DNA of 7,600 nucleotides from JAFGPF01 sp964409485 (GTDB taxonomy: Bacteria > Chloroflexota > Dehalococcoidia > Dehalococcoidales > RBG-16-60-22), in NCBI GenBank assembly GCA_964409485.1, contig CAYPDM010000069.1, forward strand, positions 1 to 7,600, read 5' to 3'. The notes below the pieces were generated by a model that was not told where the DNA came from, searched no databases, and worked only from the letters and a program-made list of their open reading frames with translations. Shown here piece after piece: positions 1-5,914 of the stretch. A program made the position numbers and the translations under genes. Within the stretch, counting starts at the first letter, position 1, and every line of letters begins with the position of its first letter.

Positions 1-456
1 GTCCTCGAGGATTTCCACCCAGACTCCGCCGAGTCCGAACATGAGCACCGGGCCGAACTGCGGGTCTTTTGACATGCCGATGATTACCTCGACGCCCGGG
101 GCGGCCATCTGCTGCACCGATACTCCGTTTACGCGCGCCCCCGGGTTTTTCTTACCGGCGTTTTTAATAATATCATTGTAAGCCTGTTCTACCTGATCCG
201 GGGTTTCCAGTCCCAGCCGGATGCCGCCGGAATCGGTTTTATGGACGATATCCGGAGAAGCTATTTTCAAGACCACCGGGAAGCCGAGTTGCCCGGCGAT
301 GGATACCGCCTCCGAGAGTGATGTTGCCGGCCTGGTATCGTTGACGTTTATGCCGGACTGCCCGAGAAGTTCCTTGGACTCTATCTCGGTCAGGACAGAC
401 CTGCCTTCATTTCTGGCTTGCTTGATTATTGCGTGCATGTTTAATGGAGTTCTCAT
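1..456 (-). CDS. ADP-forming acyl-CoA synthetase (acetate-CoA ligase) beta subunit, ATP-grasp; C-terminus cut by window edge
   Basis: The 152 visible codons, read leftward from ATG 456-454, encode the N-terminal part of the ATP-grasp beta subunit of ADP-forming acyl-CoA synthetases. These cytoplasmic enzymes interconvert acyl-CoA + ADP + Pi and acid + ATP + CoA, conserving energy in anaerobic fermenters. Residues 17-34 hold the family start (EGR.VLTEIESKELL). Residues 71-77 (VHKTDSG) carry His72, which aligns with the phosphorylated beta-subunit His of the Pyrococcus enzyme. Residues 130-150 (SKDPQFGPVLMFGLGG) are the highly conserved ATP-grasp segment. The alignment rests on recalled family sequences. 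No Shine-Dalgarno precedes ATG 456; a second Met at residue 7 (MHAII) is an alternative start. Beginning at the beta domain suggests a separate subunit rather than an alpha-beta fusion; an alpha subunit is not in view. The gene follows rluB by 51 bases, and a promoter lies in that gap. Confidence 0.9.
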   Translation of the reverse strand, partial: MRTPLNMHAIIKQARNEGRSVLTEIESKELLGQSGINVNDTRPATSLSEAVSIAGQLGFPVVLKIASPDIVHKTDSGGIRLGLETPDQVEQAYNDIIKNAGKKNPGARVNGVSVQQMAAPGVEVIIGMSKDPQFGPVLMFGLGGVWVEILED

Positions 457-462
457 TGTGGA

Positions 463-498
463 ATAATCCAGTATAACAGACCGCGGTCAGGTTTGAAA
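463..498 (-). promoter_or_regulatory. Putative near-leaderless promoter for the acyl-CoA synthetase gene, with palindrome in the spacer
   Basis: On the minus strand TTTCAA (498-493), a 17-base spacer and TATACT (475-470) resemble a sigma70 promoter. The predicted start is near 463, only about 7 bases before ATG 456, which fits the missing Shine-Dalgarno. A perfect 10-bp palindrome, GACCGCGGTC (479-488), sits between the two hexamers, where a repressor could act. The -35 match is weak. Confidence 0.35.
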
Positions 499-517
499 AG
501 CGGAGGTTCAGCCCTCC
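496..517 (-). terminator. Weak intrinsic-terminator-like hairpin at the end of rluB
   Basis: On the minus strand GGAGG (517-513), loop GCTGAA and CCTCC (506-502) are followed by GC and TTTT (499-496). The loop contains the rluB stop codon. A five-pair stem with a short displaced T run is a poor terminator, so read-through into the synthetase gene is likely. Confidence 0.25.
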
Positions 518-1230
518 AGGAGCGACTTGATTTCGCGGGCGTTCAGACGTCTCACCTCTCCCTCTTGGAGACTGCCCAGGGTAAGCCTGCCGATGCGTAC
601 GCGTTTAAGGGCCAGGACGGGATGCTTTAGTTTTTCAAACATGCGGCGCACCTGGCGCTTTCTGCCTTCATGGATGGTGATGCTGTATTTGAACGGCGGA
701 GAGGAGGAATCCGCCTTGATTATAGCCGGGTGGGTCATCCCGTCTTCCAGCAGGACGCCACGCTCAAGCTGTTTTATCTCGCCCGGTTTCAGACTGCCCC
801 TGATATACACCAGATACTCTTTTTCATGTTCGAAGCGGGGATGGGTCAGCCGGTAGGTAAGGTCGCCGTCGTTGGTGAGCAGGAGCAGGCCGGTGGTGTC
901 GCTGTCGAGTCGGCCTGCCGGGTAAAGCCTTAGCTTGCGGTATCTGGGGGGCAGGACATCCAGTACCGTACGGCGTCCCTTCTCGTCGCTGACGGTGGAG
1001 ACGACGCCTTCCGGCTTATTGAGCGCCAGGCAGATTATATCATCGGGCTTGAGGTTTAACACCTGCCCGTTGAGGGAGACGCGGTCTTTCATGACGTTGA
1101 CCGGATGATTGAAGGATTCGGCGGTTTCCCCGTTCACCTCGACATTGCCGCGCTTGATAGCTTCGGCCATGCGGCGGCGTGAGCCGATGCCGGCTTCGGT
1201 CAGCGCTTTGAGGAGCGGTTTGGTGGACAT
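508..1230 (-). CDS. rluB: RluB/RsuA-family rRNA pseudouridine synthase
   Basis: This 240-residue protein isomerises a uridine to pseudouridine in ribosomal RNA, most likely in the peptidyl-transferase region of 23S rRNA if it is a true RluB. Residues 4-55 form an S4 RNA-binding domain (KALTEAGIGSRRRMAEAI). Residues 106-122 contain the diagnostic GRLDSDTTGLLLLTND motif, with catalytic Asp109. Residues 188-206 (HEGRKRQVRRMFEKLKHPV) are the conserved C-terminal motif of the RsuA/RluB/RluE/RluF group. Length is normal and nothing is missing. The start at 1230 has AGG seven bases upstream (GGCAGGTTGTTAT). It follows the surface-protein gene by 86 bases and may have its own promoter there. RluB rather than RsuA/RluE is chosen because RluB is the usual family member in Gram-positives and Chloroflexota; the exact target uridine cannot be read from sequence. 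Confidence 0.93.
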   Translation of the reverse strand: MSTKPLLKALTEAGIGSRRRMAEAIKRGNVEVNGETAESFNHPVNVMKDRVSLNGQVLNLKPDDIICLALNKPEGVVSTVSDEKGRRTVLDVLPPRYRKLRLYPAGRLDSDTTGLLLLTNDGDLTYRLTHPRFEHEKEYLVYIRGSLKPGEIKQLERGVLLEDGMTHPAIIKADSSSPPFKYSITIHEGRKRQVRRMFEKLKHPVLALKRVRIGRLTLGSLQEGEVRRLNAREIKSLLEG

Positions 1231-1271
1231 ATAACAACCTGCCGTAAGCTATAAACGTAAAAAGAGAGGGT

Positions 1272-1283
1272 TACTTAAGTATA
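1272..1283 (-). promoter_or_regulatory. Possible -10 element for rluB overlapping a palindrome
   Basis: In the 86-base gap before rluB the minus strand reads TATACT (1283-1278), overlapping the perfect palindrome TACTTAAGTA (1272-1281). No good -35 lies 16-18 bases upstream, so this is tentative. I see nothing else convincing in 1231-1316, including no terminator for the gene ending at 1317. Confidence 0.2.
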
Positions 1284-1316
1284 AATCCTGCGGGGAATAA
1301 AGGCCAGCGGTAGATG

Positions 1317-3278
1317 CTATAAGGCGTCTTTGTCCGGGGAGCGGGTTGATAGTCTTTTCTTGAGGCGCTGGATGAGCCGGATAACGACAATTAAAAATCC
1401 TATCCCCACCAGTACCCACGGCGCCAGCACCATAGCCTTGTTTACGATGAGGACTTTACCGCCGATAGCTACGGGCGCGCCGCTATCGGTAGTTTCGAAT
1501 TCCGAGCTGGACAGGTCCGACCACTGCTCAAGGCCTCCCTCGGTGGCGTAGGACCAGGCGCGGAAATAGTATAGCTGGTTGGGATTGAGGCCGGTGATGT
1601 TGGCGGAAGTGCCGGAGCCGAAATAGCCGGGGCTGCCCGATGTCGGACTGCCGGGATAGCCGGTGGTATCGTAACGTATCGTCGTGCTGTCAAAGCCGGT
1701 GCCGTTCGTCCAGGTCAGATATACCCAGTCGGCCCCGTGGATGACGGCCGTCAGGCCGGCAGGCCCGTCCGGCTTGGTCAGGAAGGTCTGCTCGCCGCCG
1801 TAGTCCCACCCCGCCGAATTATGGGCTATCGCCCGGTAGTAATAGAGTTCACCCTTGGTAAGTCCGGTCAGGTTGTCTGTAAAAGGCCCCGCGCCGAATG
1901 AGCCTGCCTCGGTCCAGTTGGACGAGTAGGGCGGCCCCGACGAGTCTGTATCCCACTCAAAGCCCCTCGTATCGGCGTTCTCGCCTCCGGTGGCGGTAAT
2001 GGCACCGTTAAGGGTGGCCGTGTCTTCCTCGACCGGAGCGGCGGGACTGGTGGTAACCGAAGGGGTTGAGGGAGCACTTTCCTCGGTATCAAAAGAGAGG
2101 AATATAGAAGGACTGCTCTGGTTGTTATAGCTGGTCTCAATCCAGTCGGCGGTTCTGGCATTATCAGAAATCCGGACTTCATCAATGAGACCATCATGTA
2201 CGTTGTTGATAGAATCACTGCTACTATAAAGTGCGCCAATCAGCACGTCTACAGGGGACTCACCGTAAATGTCACCGAGAAATGTGTTATCCGACTTGTC
2301 TAAACTACCATCTACATATATCCGCACCTGTGAAGTACCATCATTGACATAGTGATAGGTAGCAGCGATATGATGCCATCCCGTGTCATTTATAGCCGTA
2401 TCCGAGTCAAGGAGTTGTGAGCCAGTACCATCTTTGCTTAAATAAAACCGTATCTTGTTATTACCGGCATTGTTTTCAAGCCTGATAAACCAGGCACGTT
2501 TCCCATTGAAGCTGTTTTTAGACGCCAGCGTCTGATAGGCGTCGACGATATCTCTTTTTGCCCAGACTTCAACAGTCAAGTCTGTCTTTATTTGCAGGGT
2601 AATATCATCACCACAATCAATATAGTCATCCGACCCGTCAAATTCATCCGAGCCGTTTATCTTGCCGGTCGCATCCTGATTGGAAGAAGGCGTCATATTG
2701 GGTGTCCCGTCATTCGATTCTATAGTTGAATCGTAATGAGTGCCCGATGTCTCATCAAGATGCTGAACCATCTTGAAGTTGCTGTCCCAGACATCGGTGG
2801 CGTTTTCCGAGTTACCGACCCCGTTATTGTCGTAATACATGTAGATATCGGTATTAGTTGTGGGTGAAAGGCTGGGTATCCTTACCCAGGCGGATAAGTT
2901 GCCCGATGTATTATTATAGCTCTCAATCTCGTGTGAGAGTCTGGTAACCTCATCGCCCGCCGTAAAGATGATGTCATCGCCGTTGCTCATGGTCTTGCCG
3001 ATAAGGTCGCTATCGACGACGCTGATAAGCACCGGGAAATCAGTCAGGTTGGTGCTGCCGCTGACATTGGCGGAGTTGATGGTTATTTTCTTGCGGTATT
3101 GCCAGTCGGTATCGTACCAGCCGGGGTCGGCCCTGGCGGGAACGGGCCCGATAACGCCGATGACAAATACAATTATCAGGGCAAGTGGTACCAGCCTGAT
3201 TATAATCCTGTTTAAATAAATAACTAATTCTCGCATACCAGCTAAGCCTGCATTGCGCATAAAAGTAAGGGTTAACAC
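1317..3278 (-). CDS. Secreted, membrane-anchored surface protein: DUF2341 - LamG - two Fn3-like domains - C-terminal TM
   Basis: The 653-residue product is predicted to be exported and held at the cell surface. Residues 22-50 are a signal peptide (RIIIRLVPLALIIVFVIG, then PARA before Asp51). Residues 52-150 match the DUF2341 module (WYDTDWQYRKKITI, FPVLI, IYMYYDN). Residues 205-385 form a LamG/concanavalin-like jelly roll (DEFDGSDDYIDCG, TVEVWAK, WHHIAATY, VRIYVDGSLD, GLIDEVRISDNART), usually involved in carbohydrate or protein binding. Residues 402-500 and 503-597 resemble fibronectin-III repeats with a YYYRAIAHN strand. Residues 616-636 are a membrane helix followed by a basic tail (RLIQRLKKR), implying C-terminus inside. 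The start is uncertain: GTG 3278, ATG 3260 and ATG 3236 all lack a Shine-Dalgarno; ATG 3236 gives the most typical signal peptide. No catalytic domain is visible, so adhesion or binding is only inferred. The DUF2341-LamG half is visibly more AT-rich than the Fn3 half. Confidence 0.85.
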   Translation of the reverse strand: MLTLTFMRNAGLAGMRELVIYLNRIIIRLVPLALIIVFVIGVIGPVPARADPGWYDTDWQYRKKITINSANVSGSTNLTDFPVLISVVDSDLIGKTMSNGDDIIFTAGDEVTRLSHEIESYNNTSGNLSAWVRIPSLSPTTNTDIYMYYDNNGVGNSENATDVWDSNFKMVQHLDETSGTHYDSTIESNDGTPNMTPSSNQDATGKINGSDEFDGSDDYIDCGDDITLQIKTDLTVEVWAKRDIVDAYQTLASKNSFNGKRAWFIRLENNAGNNKIRFYLSKDGTGSQLLDSDTAINDTGWHHIAATYHYVNDGTSQVRIYVDGSLDKSDNTFLGDIYGESPVDVLIGALYSSSDSINNVHDGLIDEVRISDNARTADWIETSYNNQSSPSIFLSFDTEESAPSTPSVTTSPAAPVEEDTATLNGAITATGGENADTRGFEWDTDSSGPPYSSNWTEAGSFGAGPFTDNLTGLTKGELYYYRAIAHNSAGWDYGGEQTFLTKPDGPAGLTAVIHGADWVYLTWTNGTGFDSTTIRYDTTGYPGSPTSGSPGYFGSGTSANITGLNPNQLYYFRAWSYATEGGLEQWSDLSSSEFETTDSGAPVAIGGKVLIVNKAMVLAPWVLVGIGFLIVVIRLIQRLKKRLSTRSPDKDAL

Positions 3279-3336
3279 CCAATTCTATTGAAGGTTATCC
3301 CTATTTAAGGATACCTTTGCGTCATGAAGAAACGCC

Positions 3337-3383
3337 TAAAGTTGCGTAAAGTTTCATAAAGATTTCATAAAGTTTATCTAAAG
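3337..3383. repeat. Five helically phased TAAAG(T/A)T direct repeats, operator-like
   Basis: TAAAG occurs at 3337, 3347, 3357, 3368 and 3379, a spacing of 10, 10, 11 and 11 bases, or one helical turn each. On the minus strand this reads as repeated (A/T)CTTTA(T/C)G(A/C)A units. Such arrays are typical of cooperative binding by OmpR/PhoB-type response regulators. The array lies about 60-105 bases upstream of the surface-protein start on its sense strand, where an activator site would be expected. Confidence 0.5.
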
Positions 3384-3412
3384 ATATTGACATACGGCGA
3401 AAGCCCGACCGG

Positions 3413-3442
3413 ATAGTTTACGGTGCGTTCTCGGTAAACTAT
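3413..3442. repeat. Perfect 9-bp inverted repeat with 12-base spacer (operator dyad or RNA hairpin)
   Basis: ATAGTTTAC (3413-3421) and GTAAACTAT (3434-3442) are exact reverse complements, with half-sites about 21 bases (two helical turns) apart. The dyad lies 37 bases beyond the oxidoreductase stop codon on its sense strand. No T run follows on either strand, so it is not an intrinsic terminator. It is either a protein-binding dyad for the surface-protein gene or a 3' hairpin of the oxidoreductase mRNA. Together with the phased repeats it accounts for most of what can be seen in the 3279-3478 gap. Confidence 0.5.
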
Positions 3443-3478
3443 AGGCGGTGCATTCGTCGAGTGATGCTGTTTGTCCCG

Positions 3479-5545
3479 TCAGTCTTTTACAACCTGGCAA
3501 AGCTGCGATTTGCAGGGGAGGAACCCGGAAATCGGGTCTAGCGTGAGGTCGTCAACGAGCAGGTTTACATTGGCTTCGTCCGGCCATTGGTGCGGTATGG
3601 AAACAACACCGGCCATTATGGTATCTGTAACGCTGGCCTTTATCCTGATGCTGCCGCGCGGCGAACTGACCGATACGGTATCACCCGTGTTGATGCCGCG
3701 GGGTGCGGCATCGGAGGGGTTGATATCCACCAGAGGCTCCGGCATCAACCGGCGCAGGGGCGGGACGTTACGGAATTGAGAATGGGTGTAAGCTAATACC
3801 CTGGCCCCTGAAGTCAGCACCAGTGGATAAGCCTCGGCCAGGTCGGGCCGGCTTAAGGGGCTTTCCGGGGGCTCTTTATATACGGGGAGGGGGTCAAGCC
3901 CGTGTTCGGTCAGTACGGAAGAAGCGATTTCTACCTTGCCGGATGGCGTATCAAAACCCGCTTTTTCATAGTGTTTTTCCGGTCTTACCGGCAACGGACG
4001 TTTGATACCTTCAGGATGCTGCTTCAGGTCTGCGCAGGTTATGTTCAACGGTTCCAGCTTGTAGTTAACGCATTTCTCAAAGTCTCCGTCCCAGAATAAA
4101 TCGCCGAACCCGAGTCTCCCGGCCAGTTCCGAGTAAATATCCCATTCGGAACGGCTCTCGCCTATCGGTTCTATAGCCGGTTCTATCAGCTTTATGTTCT
4201 CGACTCCGAGGTCGGCTATGAGGATATGCCGCTCCAGCCACGATGATATGGGGAGGACTATGTCGGCAAGCTGCGTGCCGGGCGTGTGGAAGTATTCTGT
4301 CACGGCGATGAAATCGAGCTTTTTAAAGGTCTCCGCCATGTGGCGGGAGTTAGGGAAAAACTGAACATTGAGTCCCGCCGAGAAAAGGGCTTTGAGGGGG
4401 TAAGGGTCTCCGCTCTCAATCTGGTCGACGATGGCGTTGGACTGCATCTCGCGGTATCGTTTTGTCCATATCGGGAAACGTATTGAACCGATGCCCGGTG
4501 GCATATCGGCCACCCGCTCGTGCAGGGTAATATCATTTACCGGCTGACCGTGCGGCGTCCACCGGTTGCCGCCGGCTACTTCAATGTTGCCGGTTATGCC
4601 GGCGATTAAAATTATAGCCCGGTGGTTCTGCACGCCGTTGGCGTGATGGGTGGTGCTGTTGATAGCCGTAATAATTTTCGCCGGTTTCCGGGTGGCGTAC
4701 AGTATGGCGGCTTCCCTGATTTTGGCAGCGGGTACCCGGGTTATCTGCTCCGCGCGCTCCGGCGTGTATTCCTGCGCCAGTTTTTTTAATCCCTCGAAGC
4801 CGACTGTCCACTTTTCAACGAACTCTTTGTCGTGCAGGTTTTCGTTGATAATGACGTTTATCATGCCCAGCGCTAGGGCGCCATCCGTGCCGGGTCGCAC
4901 TTGAAGGTGTATATCGGCCCTGGAAGCAATAGTAGTGACGCGGGGGTCGATAACGATGAGCTTGGTTCCTTTATCACGGGCTGCCAGATATCCCAGCCAT
5001 GATTGAGGGTGCGAGTTCTCTATGCTGGAGCCCCATATCATATTACACCTGGATGCCGGGTCGGGTATGTTGCTCTGCGCGGCGAGCAGGCCGTAATCCG
5101 GGCCGTAGGTAAGCTCGGCTGCCATCCACGTGCCGGAGAAGCAGCTGCTGCTCTCGGTGCAGTAGTTGGGCGAGCCAAAGGCGTGCGTCAGCCGGTGGAA
5201 GTAGGGGCGGGGTTCCTTGGTATAGGCAACCCAGAAGACCACCGATTCCGGGCCGTATTTATCTTTCGCCGATTGTAGGTTTTCGGCGACGGTGCCCAGG
5301 GCCTCGTCCCAGGAGATGCGTTGCCATGAACCTTCTCCCCGCTCGCCTTTACGTTTCACAGGGTACTGGAGGCGGTCCGGGTGGTAAACGAAATCAAGCT
5401 GGCCTTTCCAGCGGGGGCAGTAGGCTACCTTATCGTTGACAATATCAATCTTGATAGCTTTTCCATTCTGTACGTGGACTTTGGTCGGGCAGCTGTCTGT
5501 GCACATGTAGCATATACCCTCTTTTACTTCTACCGGTTTAGACAT
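3479..5545 (-). CDS. Cytoplasmic MopB (DMSO-reductase superfamily) Mo/W-bis-pterin enzyme, acetylene-hydratase-like, substrate unknown
   Basis: The 688-residue protein is a molybdopterin-family enzyme with an N-terminal 4Fe-4S site: Cys12, Cys15, Cys19 and Cys43 (CYMCTDSC, then YCPRWK). Residues 74-82 (WQRISWDEA) begin the MopB core. Cys135 in ESSSCFSG is the likely Mo/W ligand. Residues 196-203 (LIVIDPRV) and 227-256 (GMINVIINE, DKEFVEKW) closely resemble Pelobacter acetylene hydratase as I recall it. Residues 574 onward (LVLTSGAR) form the pterin-binding C-terminal domain. There is no Tat signal, so the enzyme is cytoplasmic. No electron-transfer subunit is adjacent, which suits a non-redox or ferredoxin-linked enzyme. 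The acetylene-hydratase catalytic Asp follows the second cluster Cys directly; here that residue is Thr16, with Asp17 one place later, so acetylene hydration is doubtful. ATG 5545 is preceded by GAGGGGAG at 5564-5557. Length fits the family. Confidence 0.88.
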   Translation of the reverse strand: MSKPVEVKEGICYMCTDSCPTKVHVQNGKAIKIDIVNDKVAYCPRWKGQLDFVYHPDRLQYPVKRKGERGEGSWQRISWDEALGTVAENLQSAKDKYGPESVVFWVAYTKEPRPYFHRLTHAFGSPNYCTESSSCFSGTWMAAELTYGPDYGLLAAQSNIPDPASRCNMIWGSSIENSHPQSWLGYLAARDKGTKLIVIDPRVTTIASRADIHLQVRPGTDGALALGMINVIINENLHDKEFVEKWTVGFEGLKKLAQEYTPERAEQITRVPAAKIREAAILYATRKPAKIITAINSTTHHANGVQNHRAIILIAGITGNIEVAGGNRWTPHGQPVNDITLHERVADMPPGIGSIRFPIWTKRYREMQSNAIVDQIESGDPYPLKALFSAGLNVQFFPNSRHMAETFKKLDFIAVTEYFHTPGTQLADIVLPISSWLERHILIADLGVENIKLIEPAIEPIGESRSEWDIYSELAGRLGFGDLFWDGDFEKCVNYKLEPLNITCADLKQHPEGIKRPLPVRPEKHYEKAGFDTPSGKVEIASSVLTEHGLDPLPVYKEPPESPLSRPDLAEAYPLVLTSGARVLAYTHSQFRNVPPLRRLMPEPLVDINPSDAAPRGINTGDTVSVSSPRGSIRIKASVTDTIMAGVVSIPHQWPDEANVNLLVDDLTLDPISGFLPCKSQLCQVVKD

Positions 5546-5556
5546 AGCAGATTGTT

Positions 5557-5564
5557 CTCCCCTC
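5557..5564 (-). promoter_or_regulatory. Ribosome binding site of the MopB gene
   Basis: GAGGGGAG on the minus strand, 11 bases before ATG 5545, supports that start. The spacing is slightly long. Confidence 0.6.
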
Positions 5565-5613
5565 TATTTTTAGATAAACACTATCAACTCGTGGTTTTCT
5601 GCGGGTTTTTCTT

Positions 5614-5622
5614 ATTATAGCA
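5614..5622 (-). promoter_or_regulatory. Extended -10 promoter for the MopB gene
   Basis: The minus strand reads TGCTATAAT: a consensus TATAAT (5619-5614) with the TGn extension (5622-5620). The -35 position holds only a weak TTCATC-like hexamer, which is common with extended -10 promoters. Transcription would start near 5607, leaving a leader of about 60 bases before ATG 5545. Confidence 0.6.
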
Positions 5623-5709
5623 GGGCTGGTAGGTATGATGAAAATCGTTTTATCAGTACGAATATCTATAAGAGAATATTAAACCGCCTAAAAAAATAAC
5701 TTATATTAT

Positions 5710-5738
5710 TTGACATAAACGAAATAAGGTACTAAAAT
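5710..5738 (+). promoter_or_regulatory. Strong sigma70-type promoter of the peptide/radical SAM operon
   Basis: TTGACA (5710-5715), an exact 17-base spacer and TAAAAT (5733-5738) give a near-consensus promoter in AT-rich DNA, with a predicted start near 5745. The imperfectly flanked inverted repeat TTATTT (5706-5711) / AAATAA (5722-5727) straddles the -35 and could be a binding site, though such AT-rich arms arise easily by chance. Nothing else clear is seen between the two divergent promoters. Confidence 0.72.
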
Positions 5739-5755
5739 TCGTGCATCAAAGTCAG

Positions 5756-5764
5756 GGAGGTGAT
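5756..5764 (+). promoter_or_regulatory. Near-perfect Shine-Dalgarno for the 28-codon ORF
   Basis: GGAGGTGAT matches nine consecutive bases of the usual anti-Shine-Dalgarno complement, with GGAGG ending nine bases before ATG 5770. It is much the best ribosome site in the window and decides that the tiny ORF is translated. Confidence 0.8.
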
Positions 5765-5769
5765 GGGCC

Positions 5770-5856
5770 ATGAAAGATAAAGAGGCAAGTTTCTTCCTGA
5801 AGCTCAAGGTTGCATTGGAGAAGAGCCGGGTGATTTCCCGGAGTTGCCTCGCTTGA
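5770..5856 (+). CDS. 28-residue peptide, candidate precursor for the adjacent radical SAM/SPASM enzyme
   Basis: ATG 5770 opens a 28-codon frame ending at TGA 5854-5856. The residues read MKDKEASFFLKLKVALEK (1-18) and then SRVISRSCLA (19-28). I do not recognise the peptide. Its near-consensus promoter, near-perfect Shine-Dalgarno and position 58 bases before a SPASM radical SAM gene make it a candidate RiPP precursor, with Cys26 the only cysteine and so the obvious thioether site if the enzyme makes one. Residues 8-18 could form an amphipathic leader helix. Oddly, from about 5820 the downstream -1 frame looks more protein-like than this frame (see the frame-switch finding), so a longer product of roughly 39 residues is possible. 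The alternative role is a regulatory leader peptide controlling the radical SAM gene. Confidence 0.6.
   Translation: MKDKEASFFLKLKVALEKSRVISRSCLA
5826..5841 (+). other. Small hairpin within the peptide ORF
   Basis: CCGGG (5826-5830), loop TGATTT and CCCGG (5837-5841) form a five-pair GC stem. There is no T run, so it is not a terminator. It sits where the coding character changes frame. Confidence 0.3.
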
Positions 5857-5877
5857 AAGAGCTGAAAGAACAAGTAA

Positions 5878-5894
5878 ACTGCCCGTGAGGCAGT
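5878..5894 (+). other. Hairpin between peptide ORF and radical SAM gene
   Basis: ACTGCC (5878-5883), loop CGTGA and GGCAGT (5889-5894) form a perfect six-pair stem in the 58-base gap. Without a T run it is not an intrinsic terminator. It could stabilise the upstream message or reduce read-through, which in RiPP operons raises precursor over enzyme. Confidence 0.4.
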
Positions 5895-5914
5895 CAGGCA
5901 GCTAAATCCGGTCA

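Noticed and set aside
1868..2239. Long alternative frame inside the surface-protein gene
   Set aside because: It is Pro/Arg/Thr-rich and low in complexity, typical of an off-frame reading of the Fn3 region.
3324..3356. Ten-codon plus-strand ORF MKKRLKLRKVS
   Set aside because: It has no Shine-Dalgarno and is made by the repeat array, with no coding support.
3387..3417. TTGACA on the plus strand as a promoter
   Set aside because: The best -10 (GATAGT, 3412-3417) is 19 bases away, and only DNA antisense to the MopB gene lies downstream.
5003..5278. Plus-strand 91-codon ORF antisense to the MopB gene
   Set aside because: It is antisense to conserved MopB sequence and has no ribosome site or recognisable domain.
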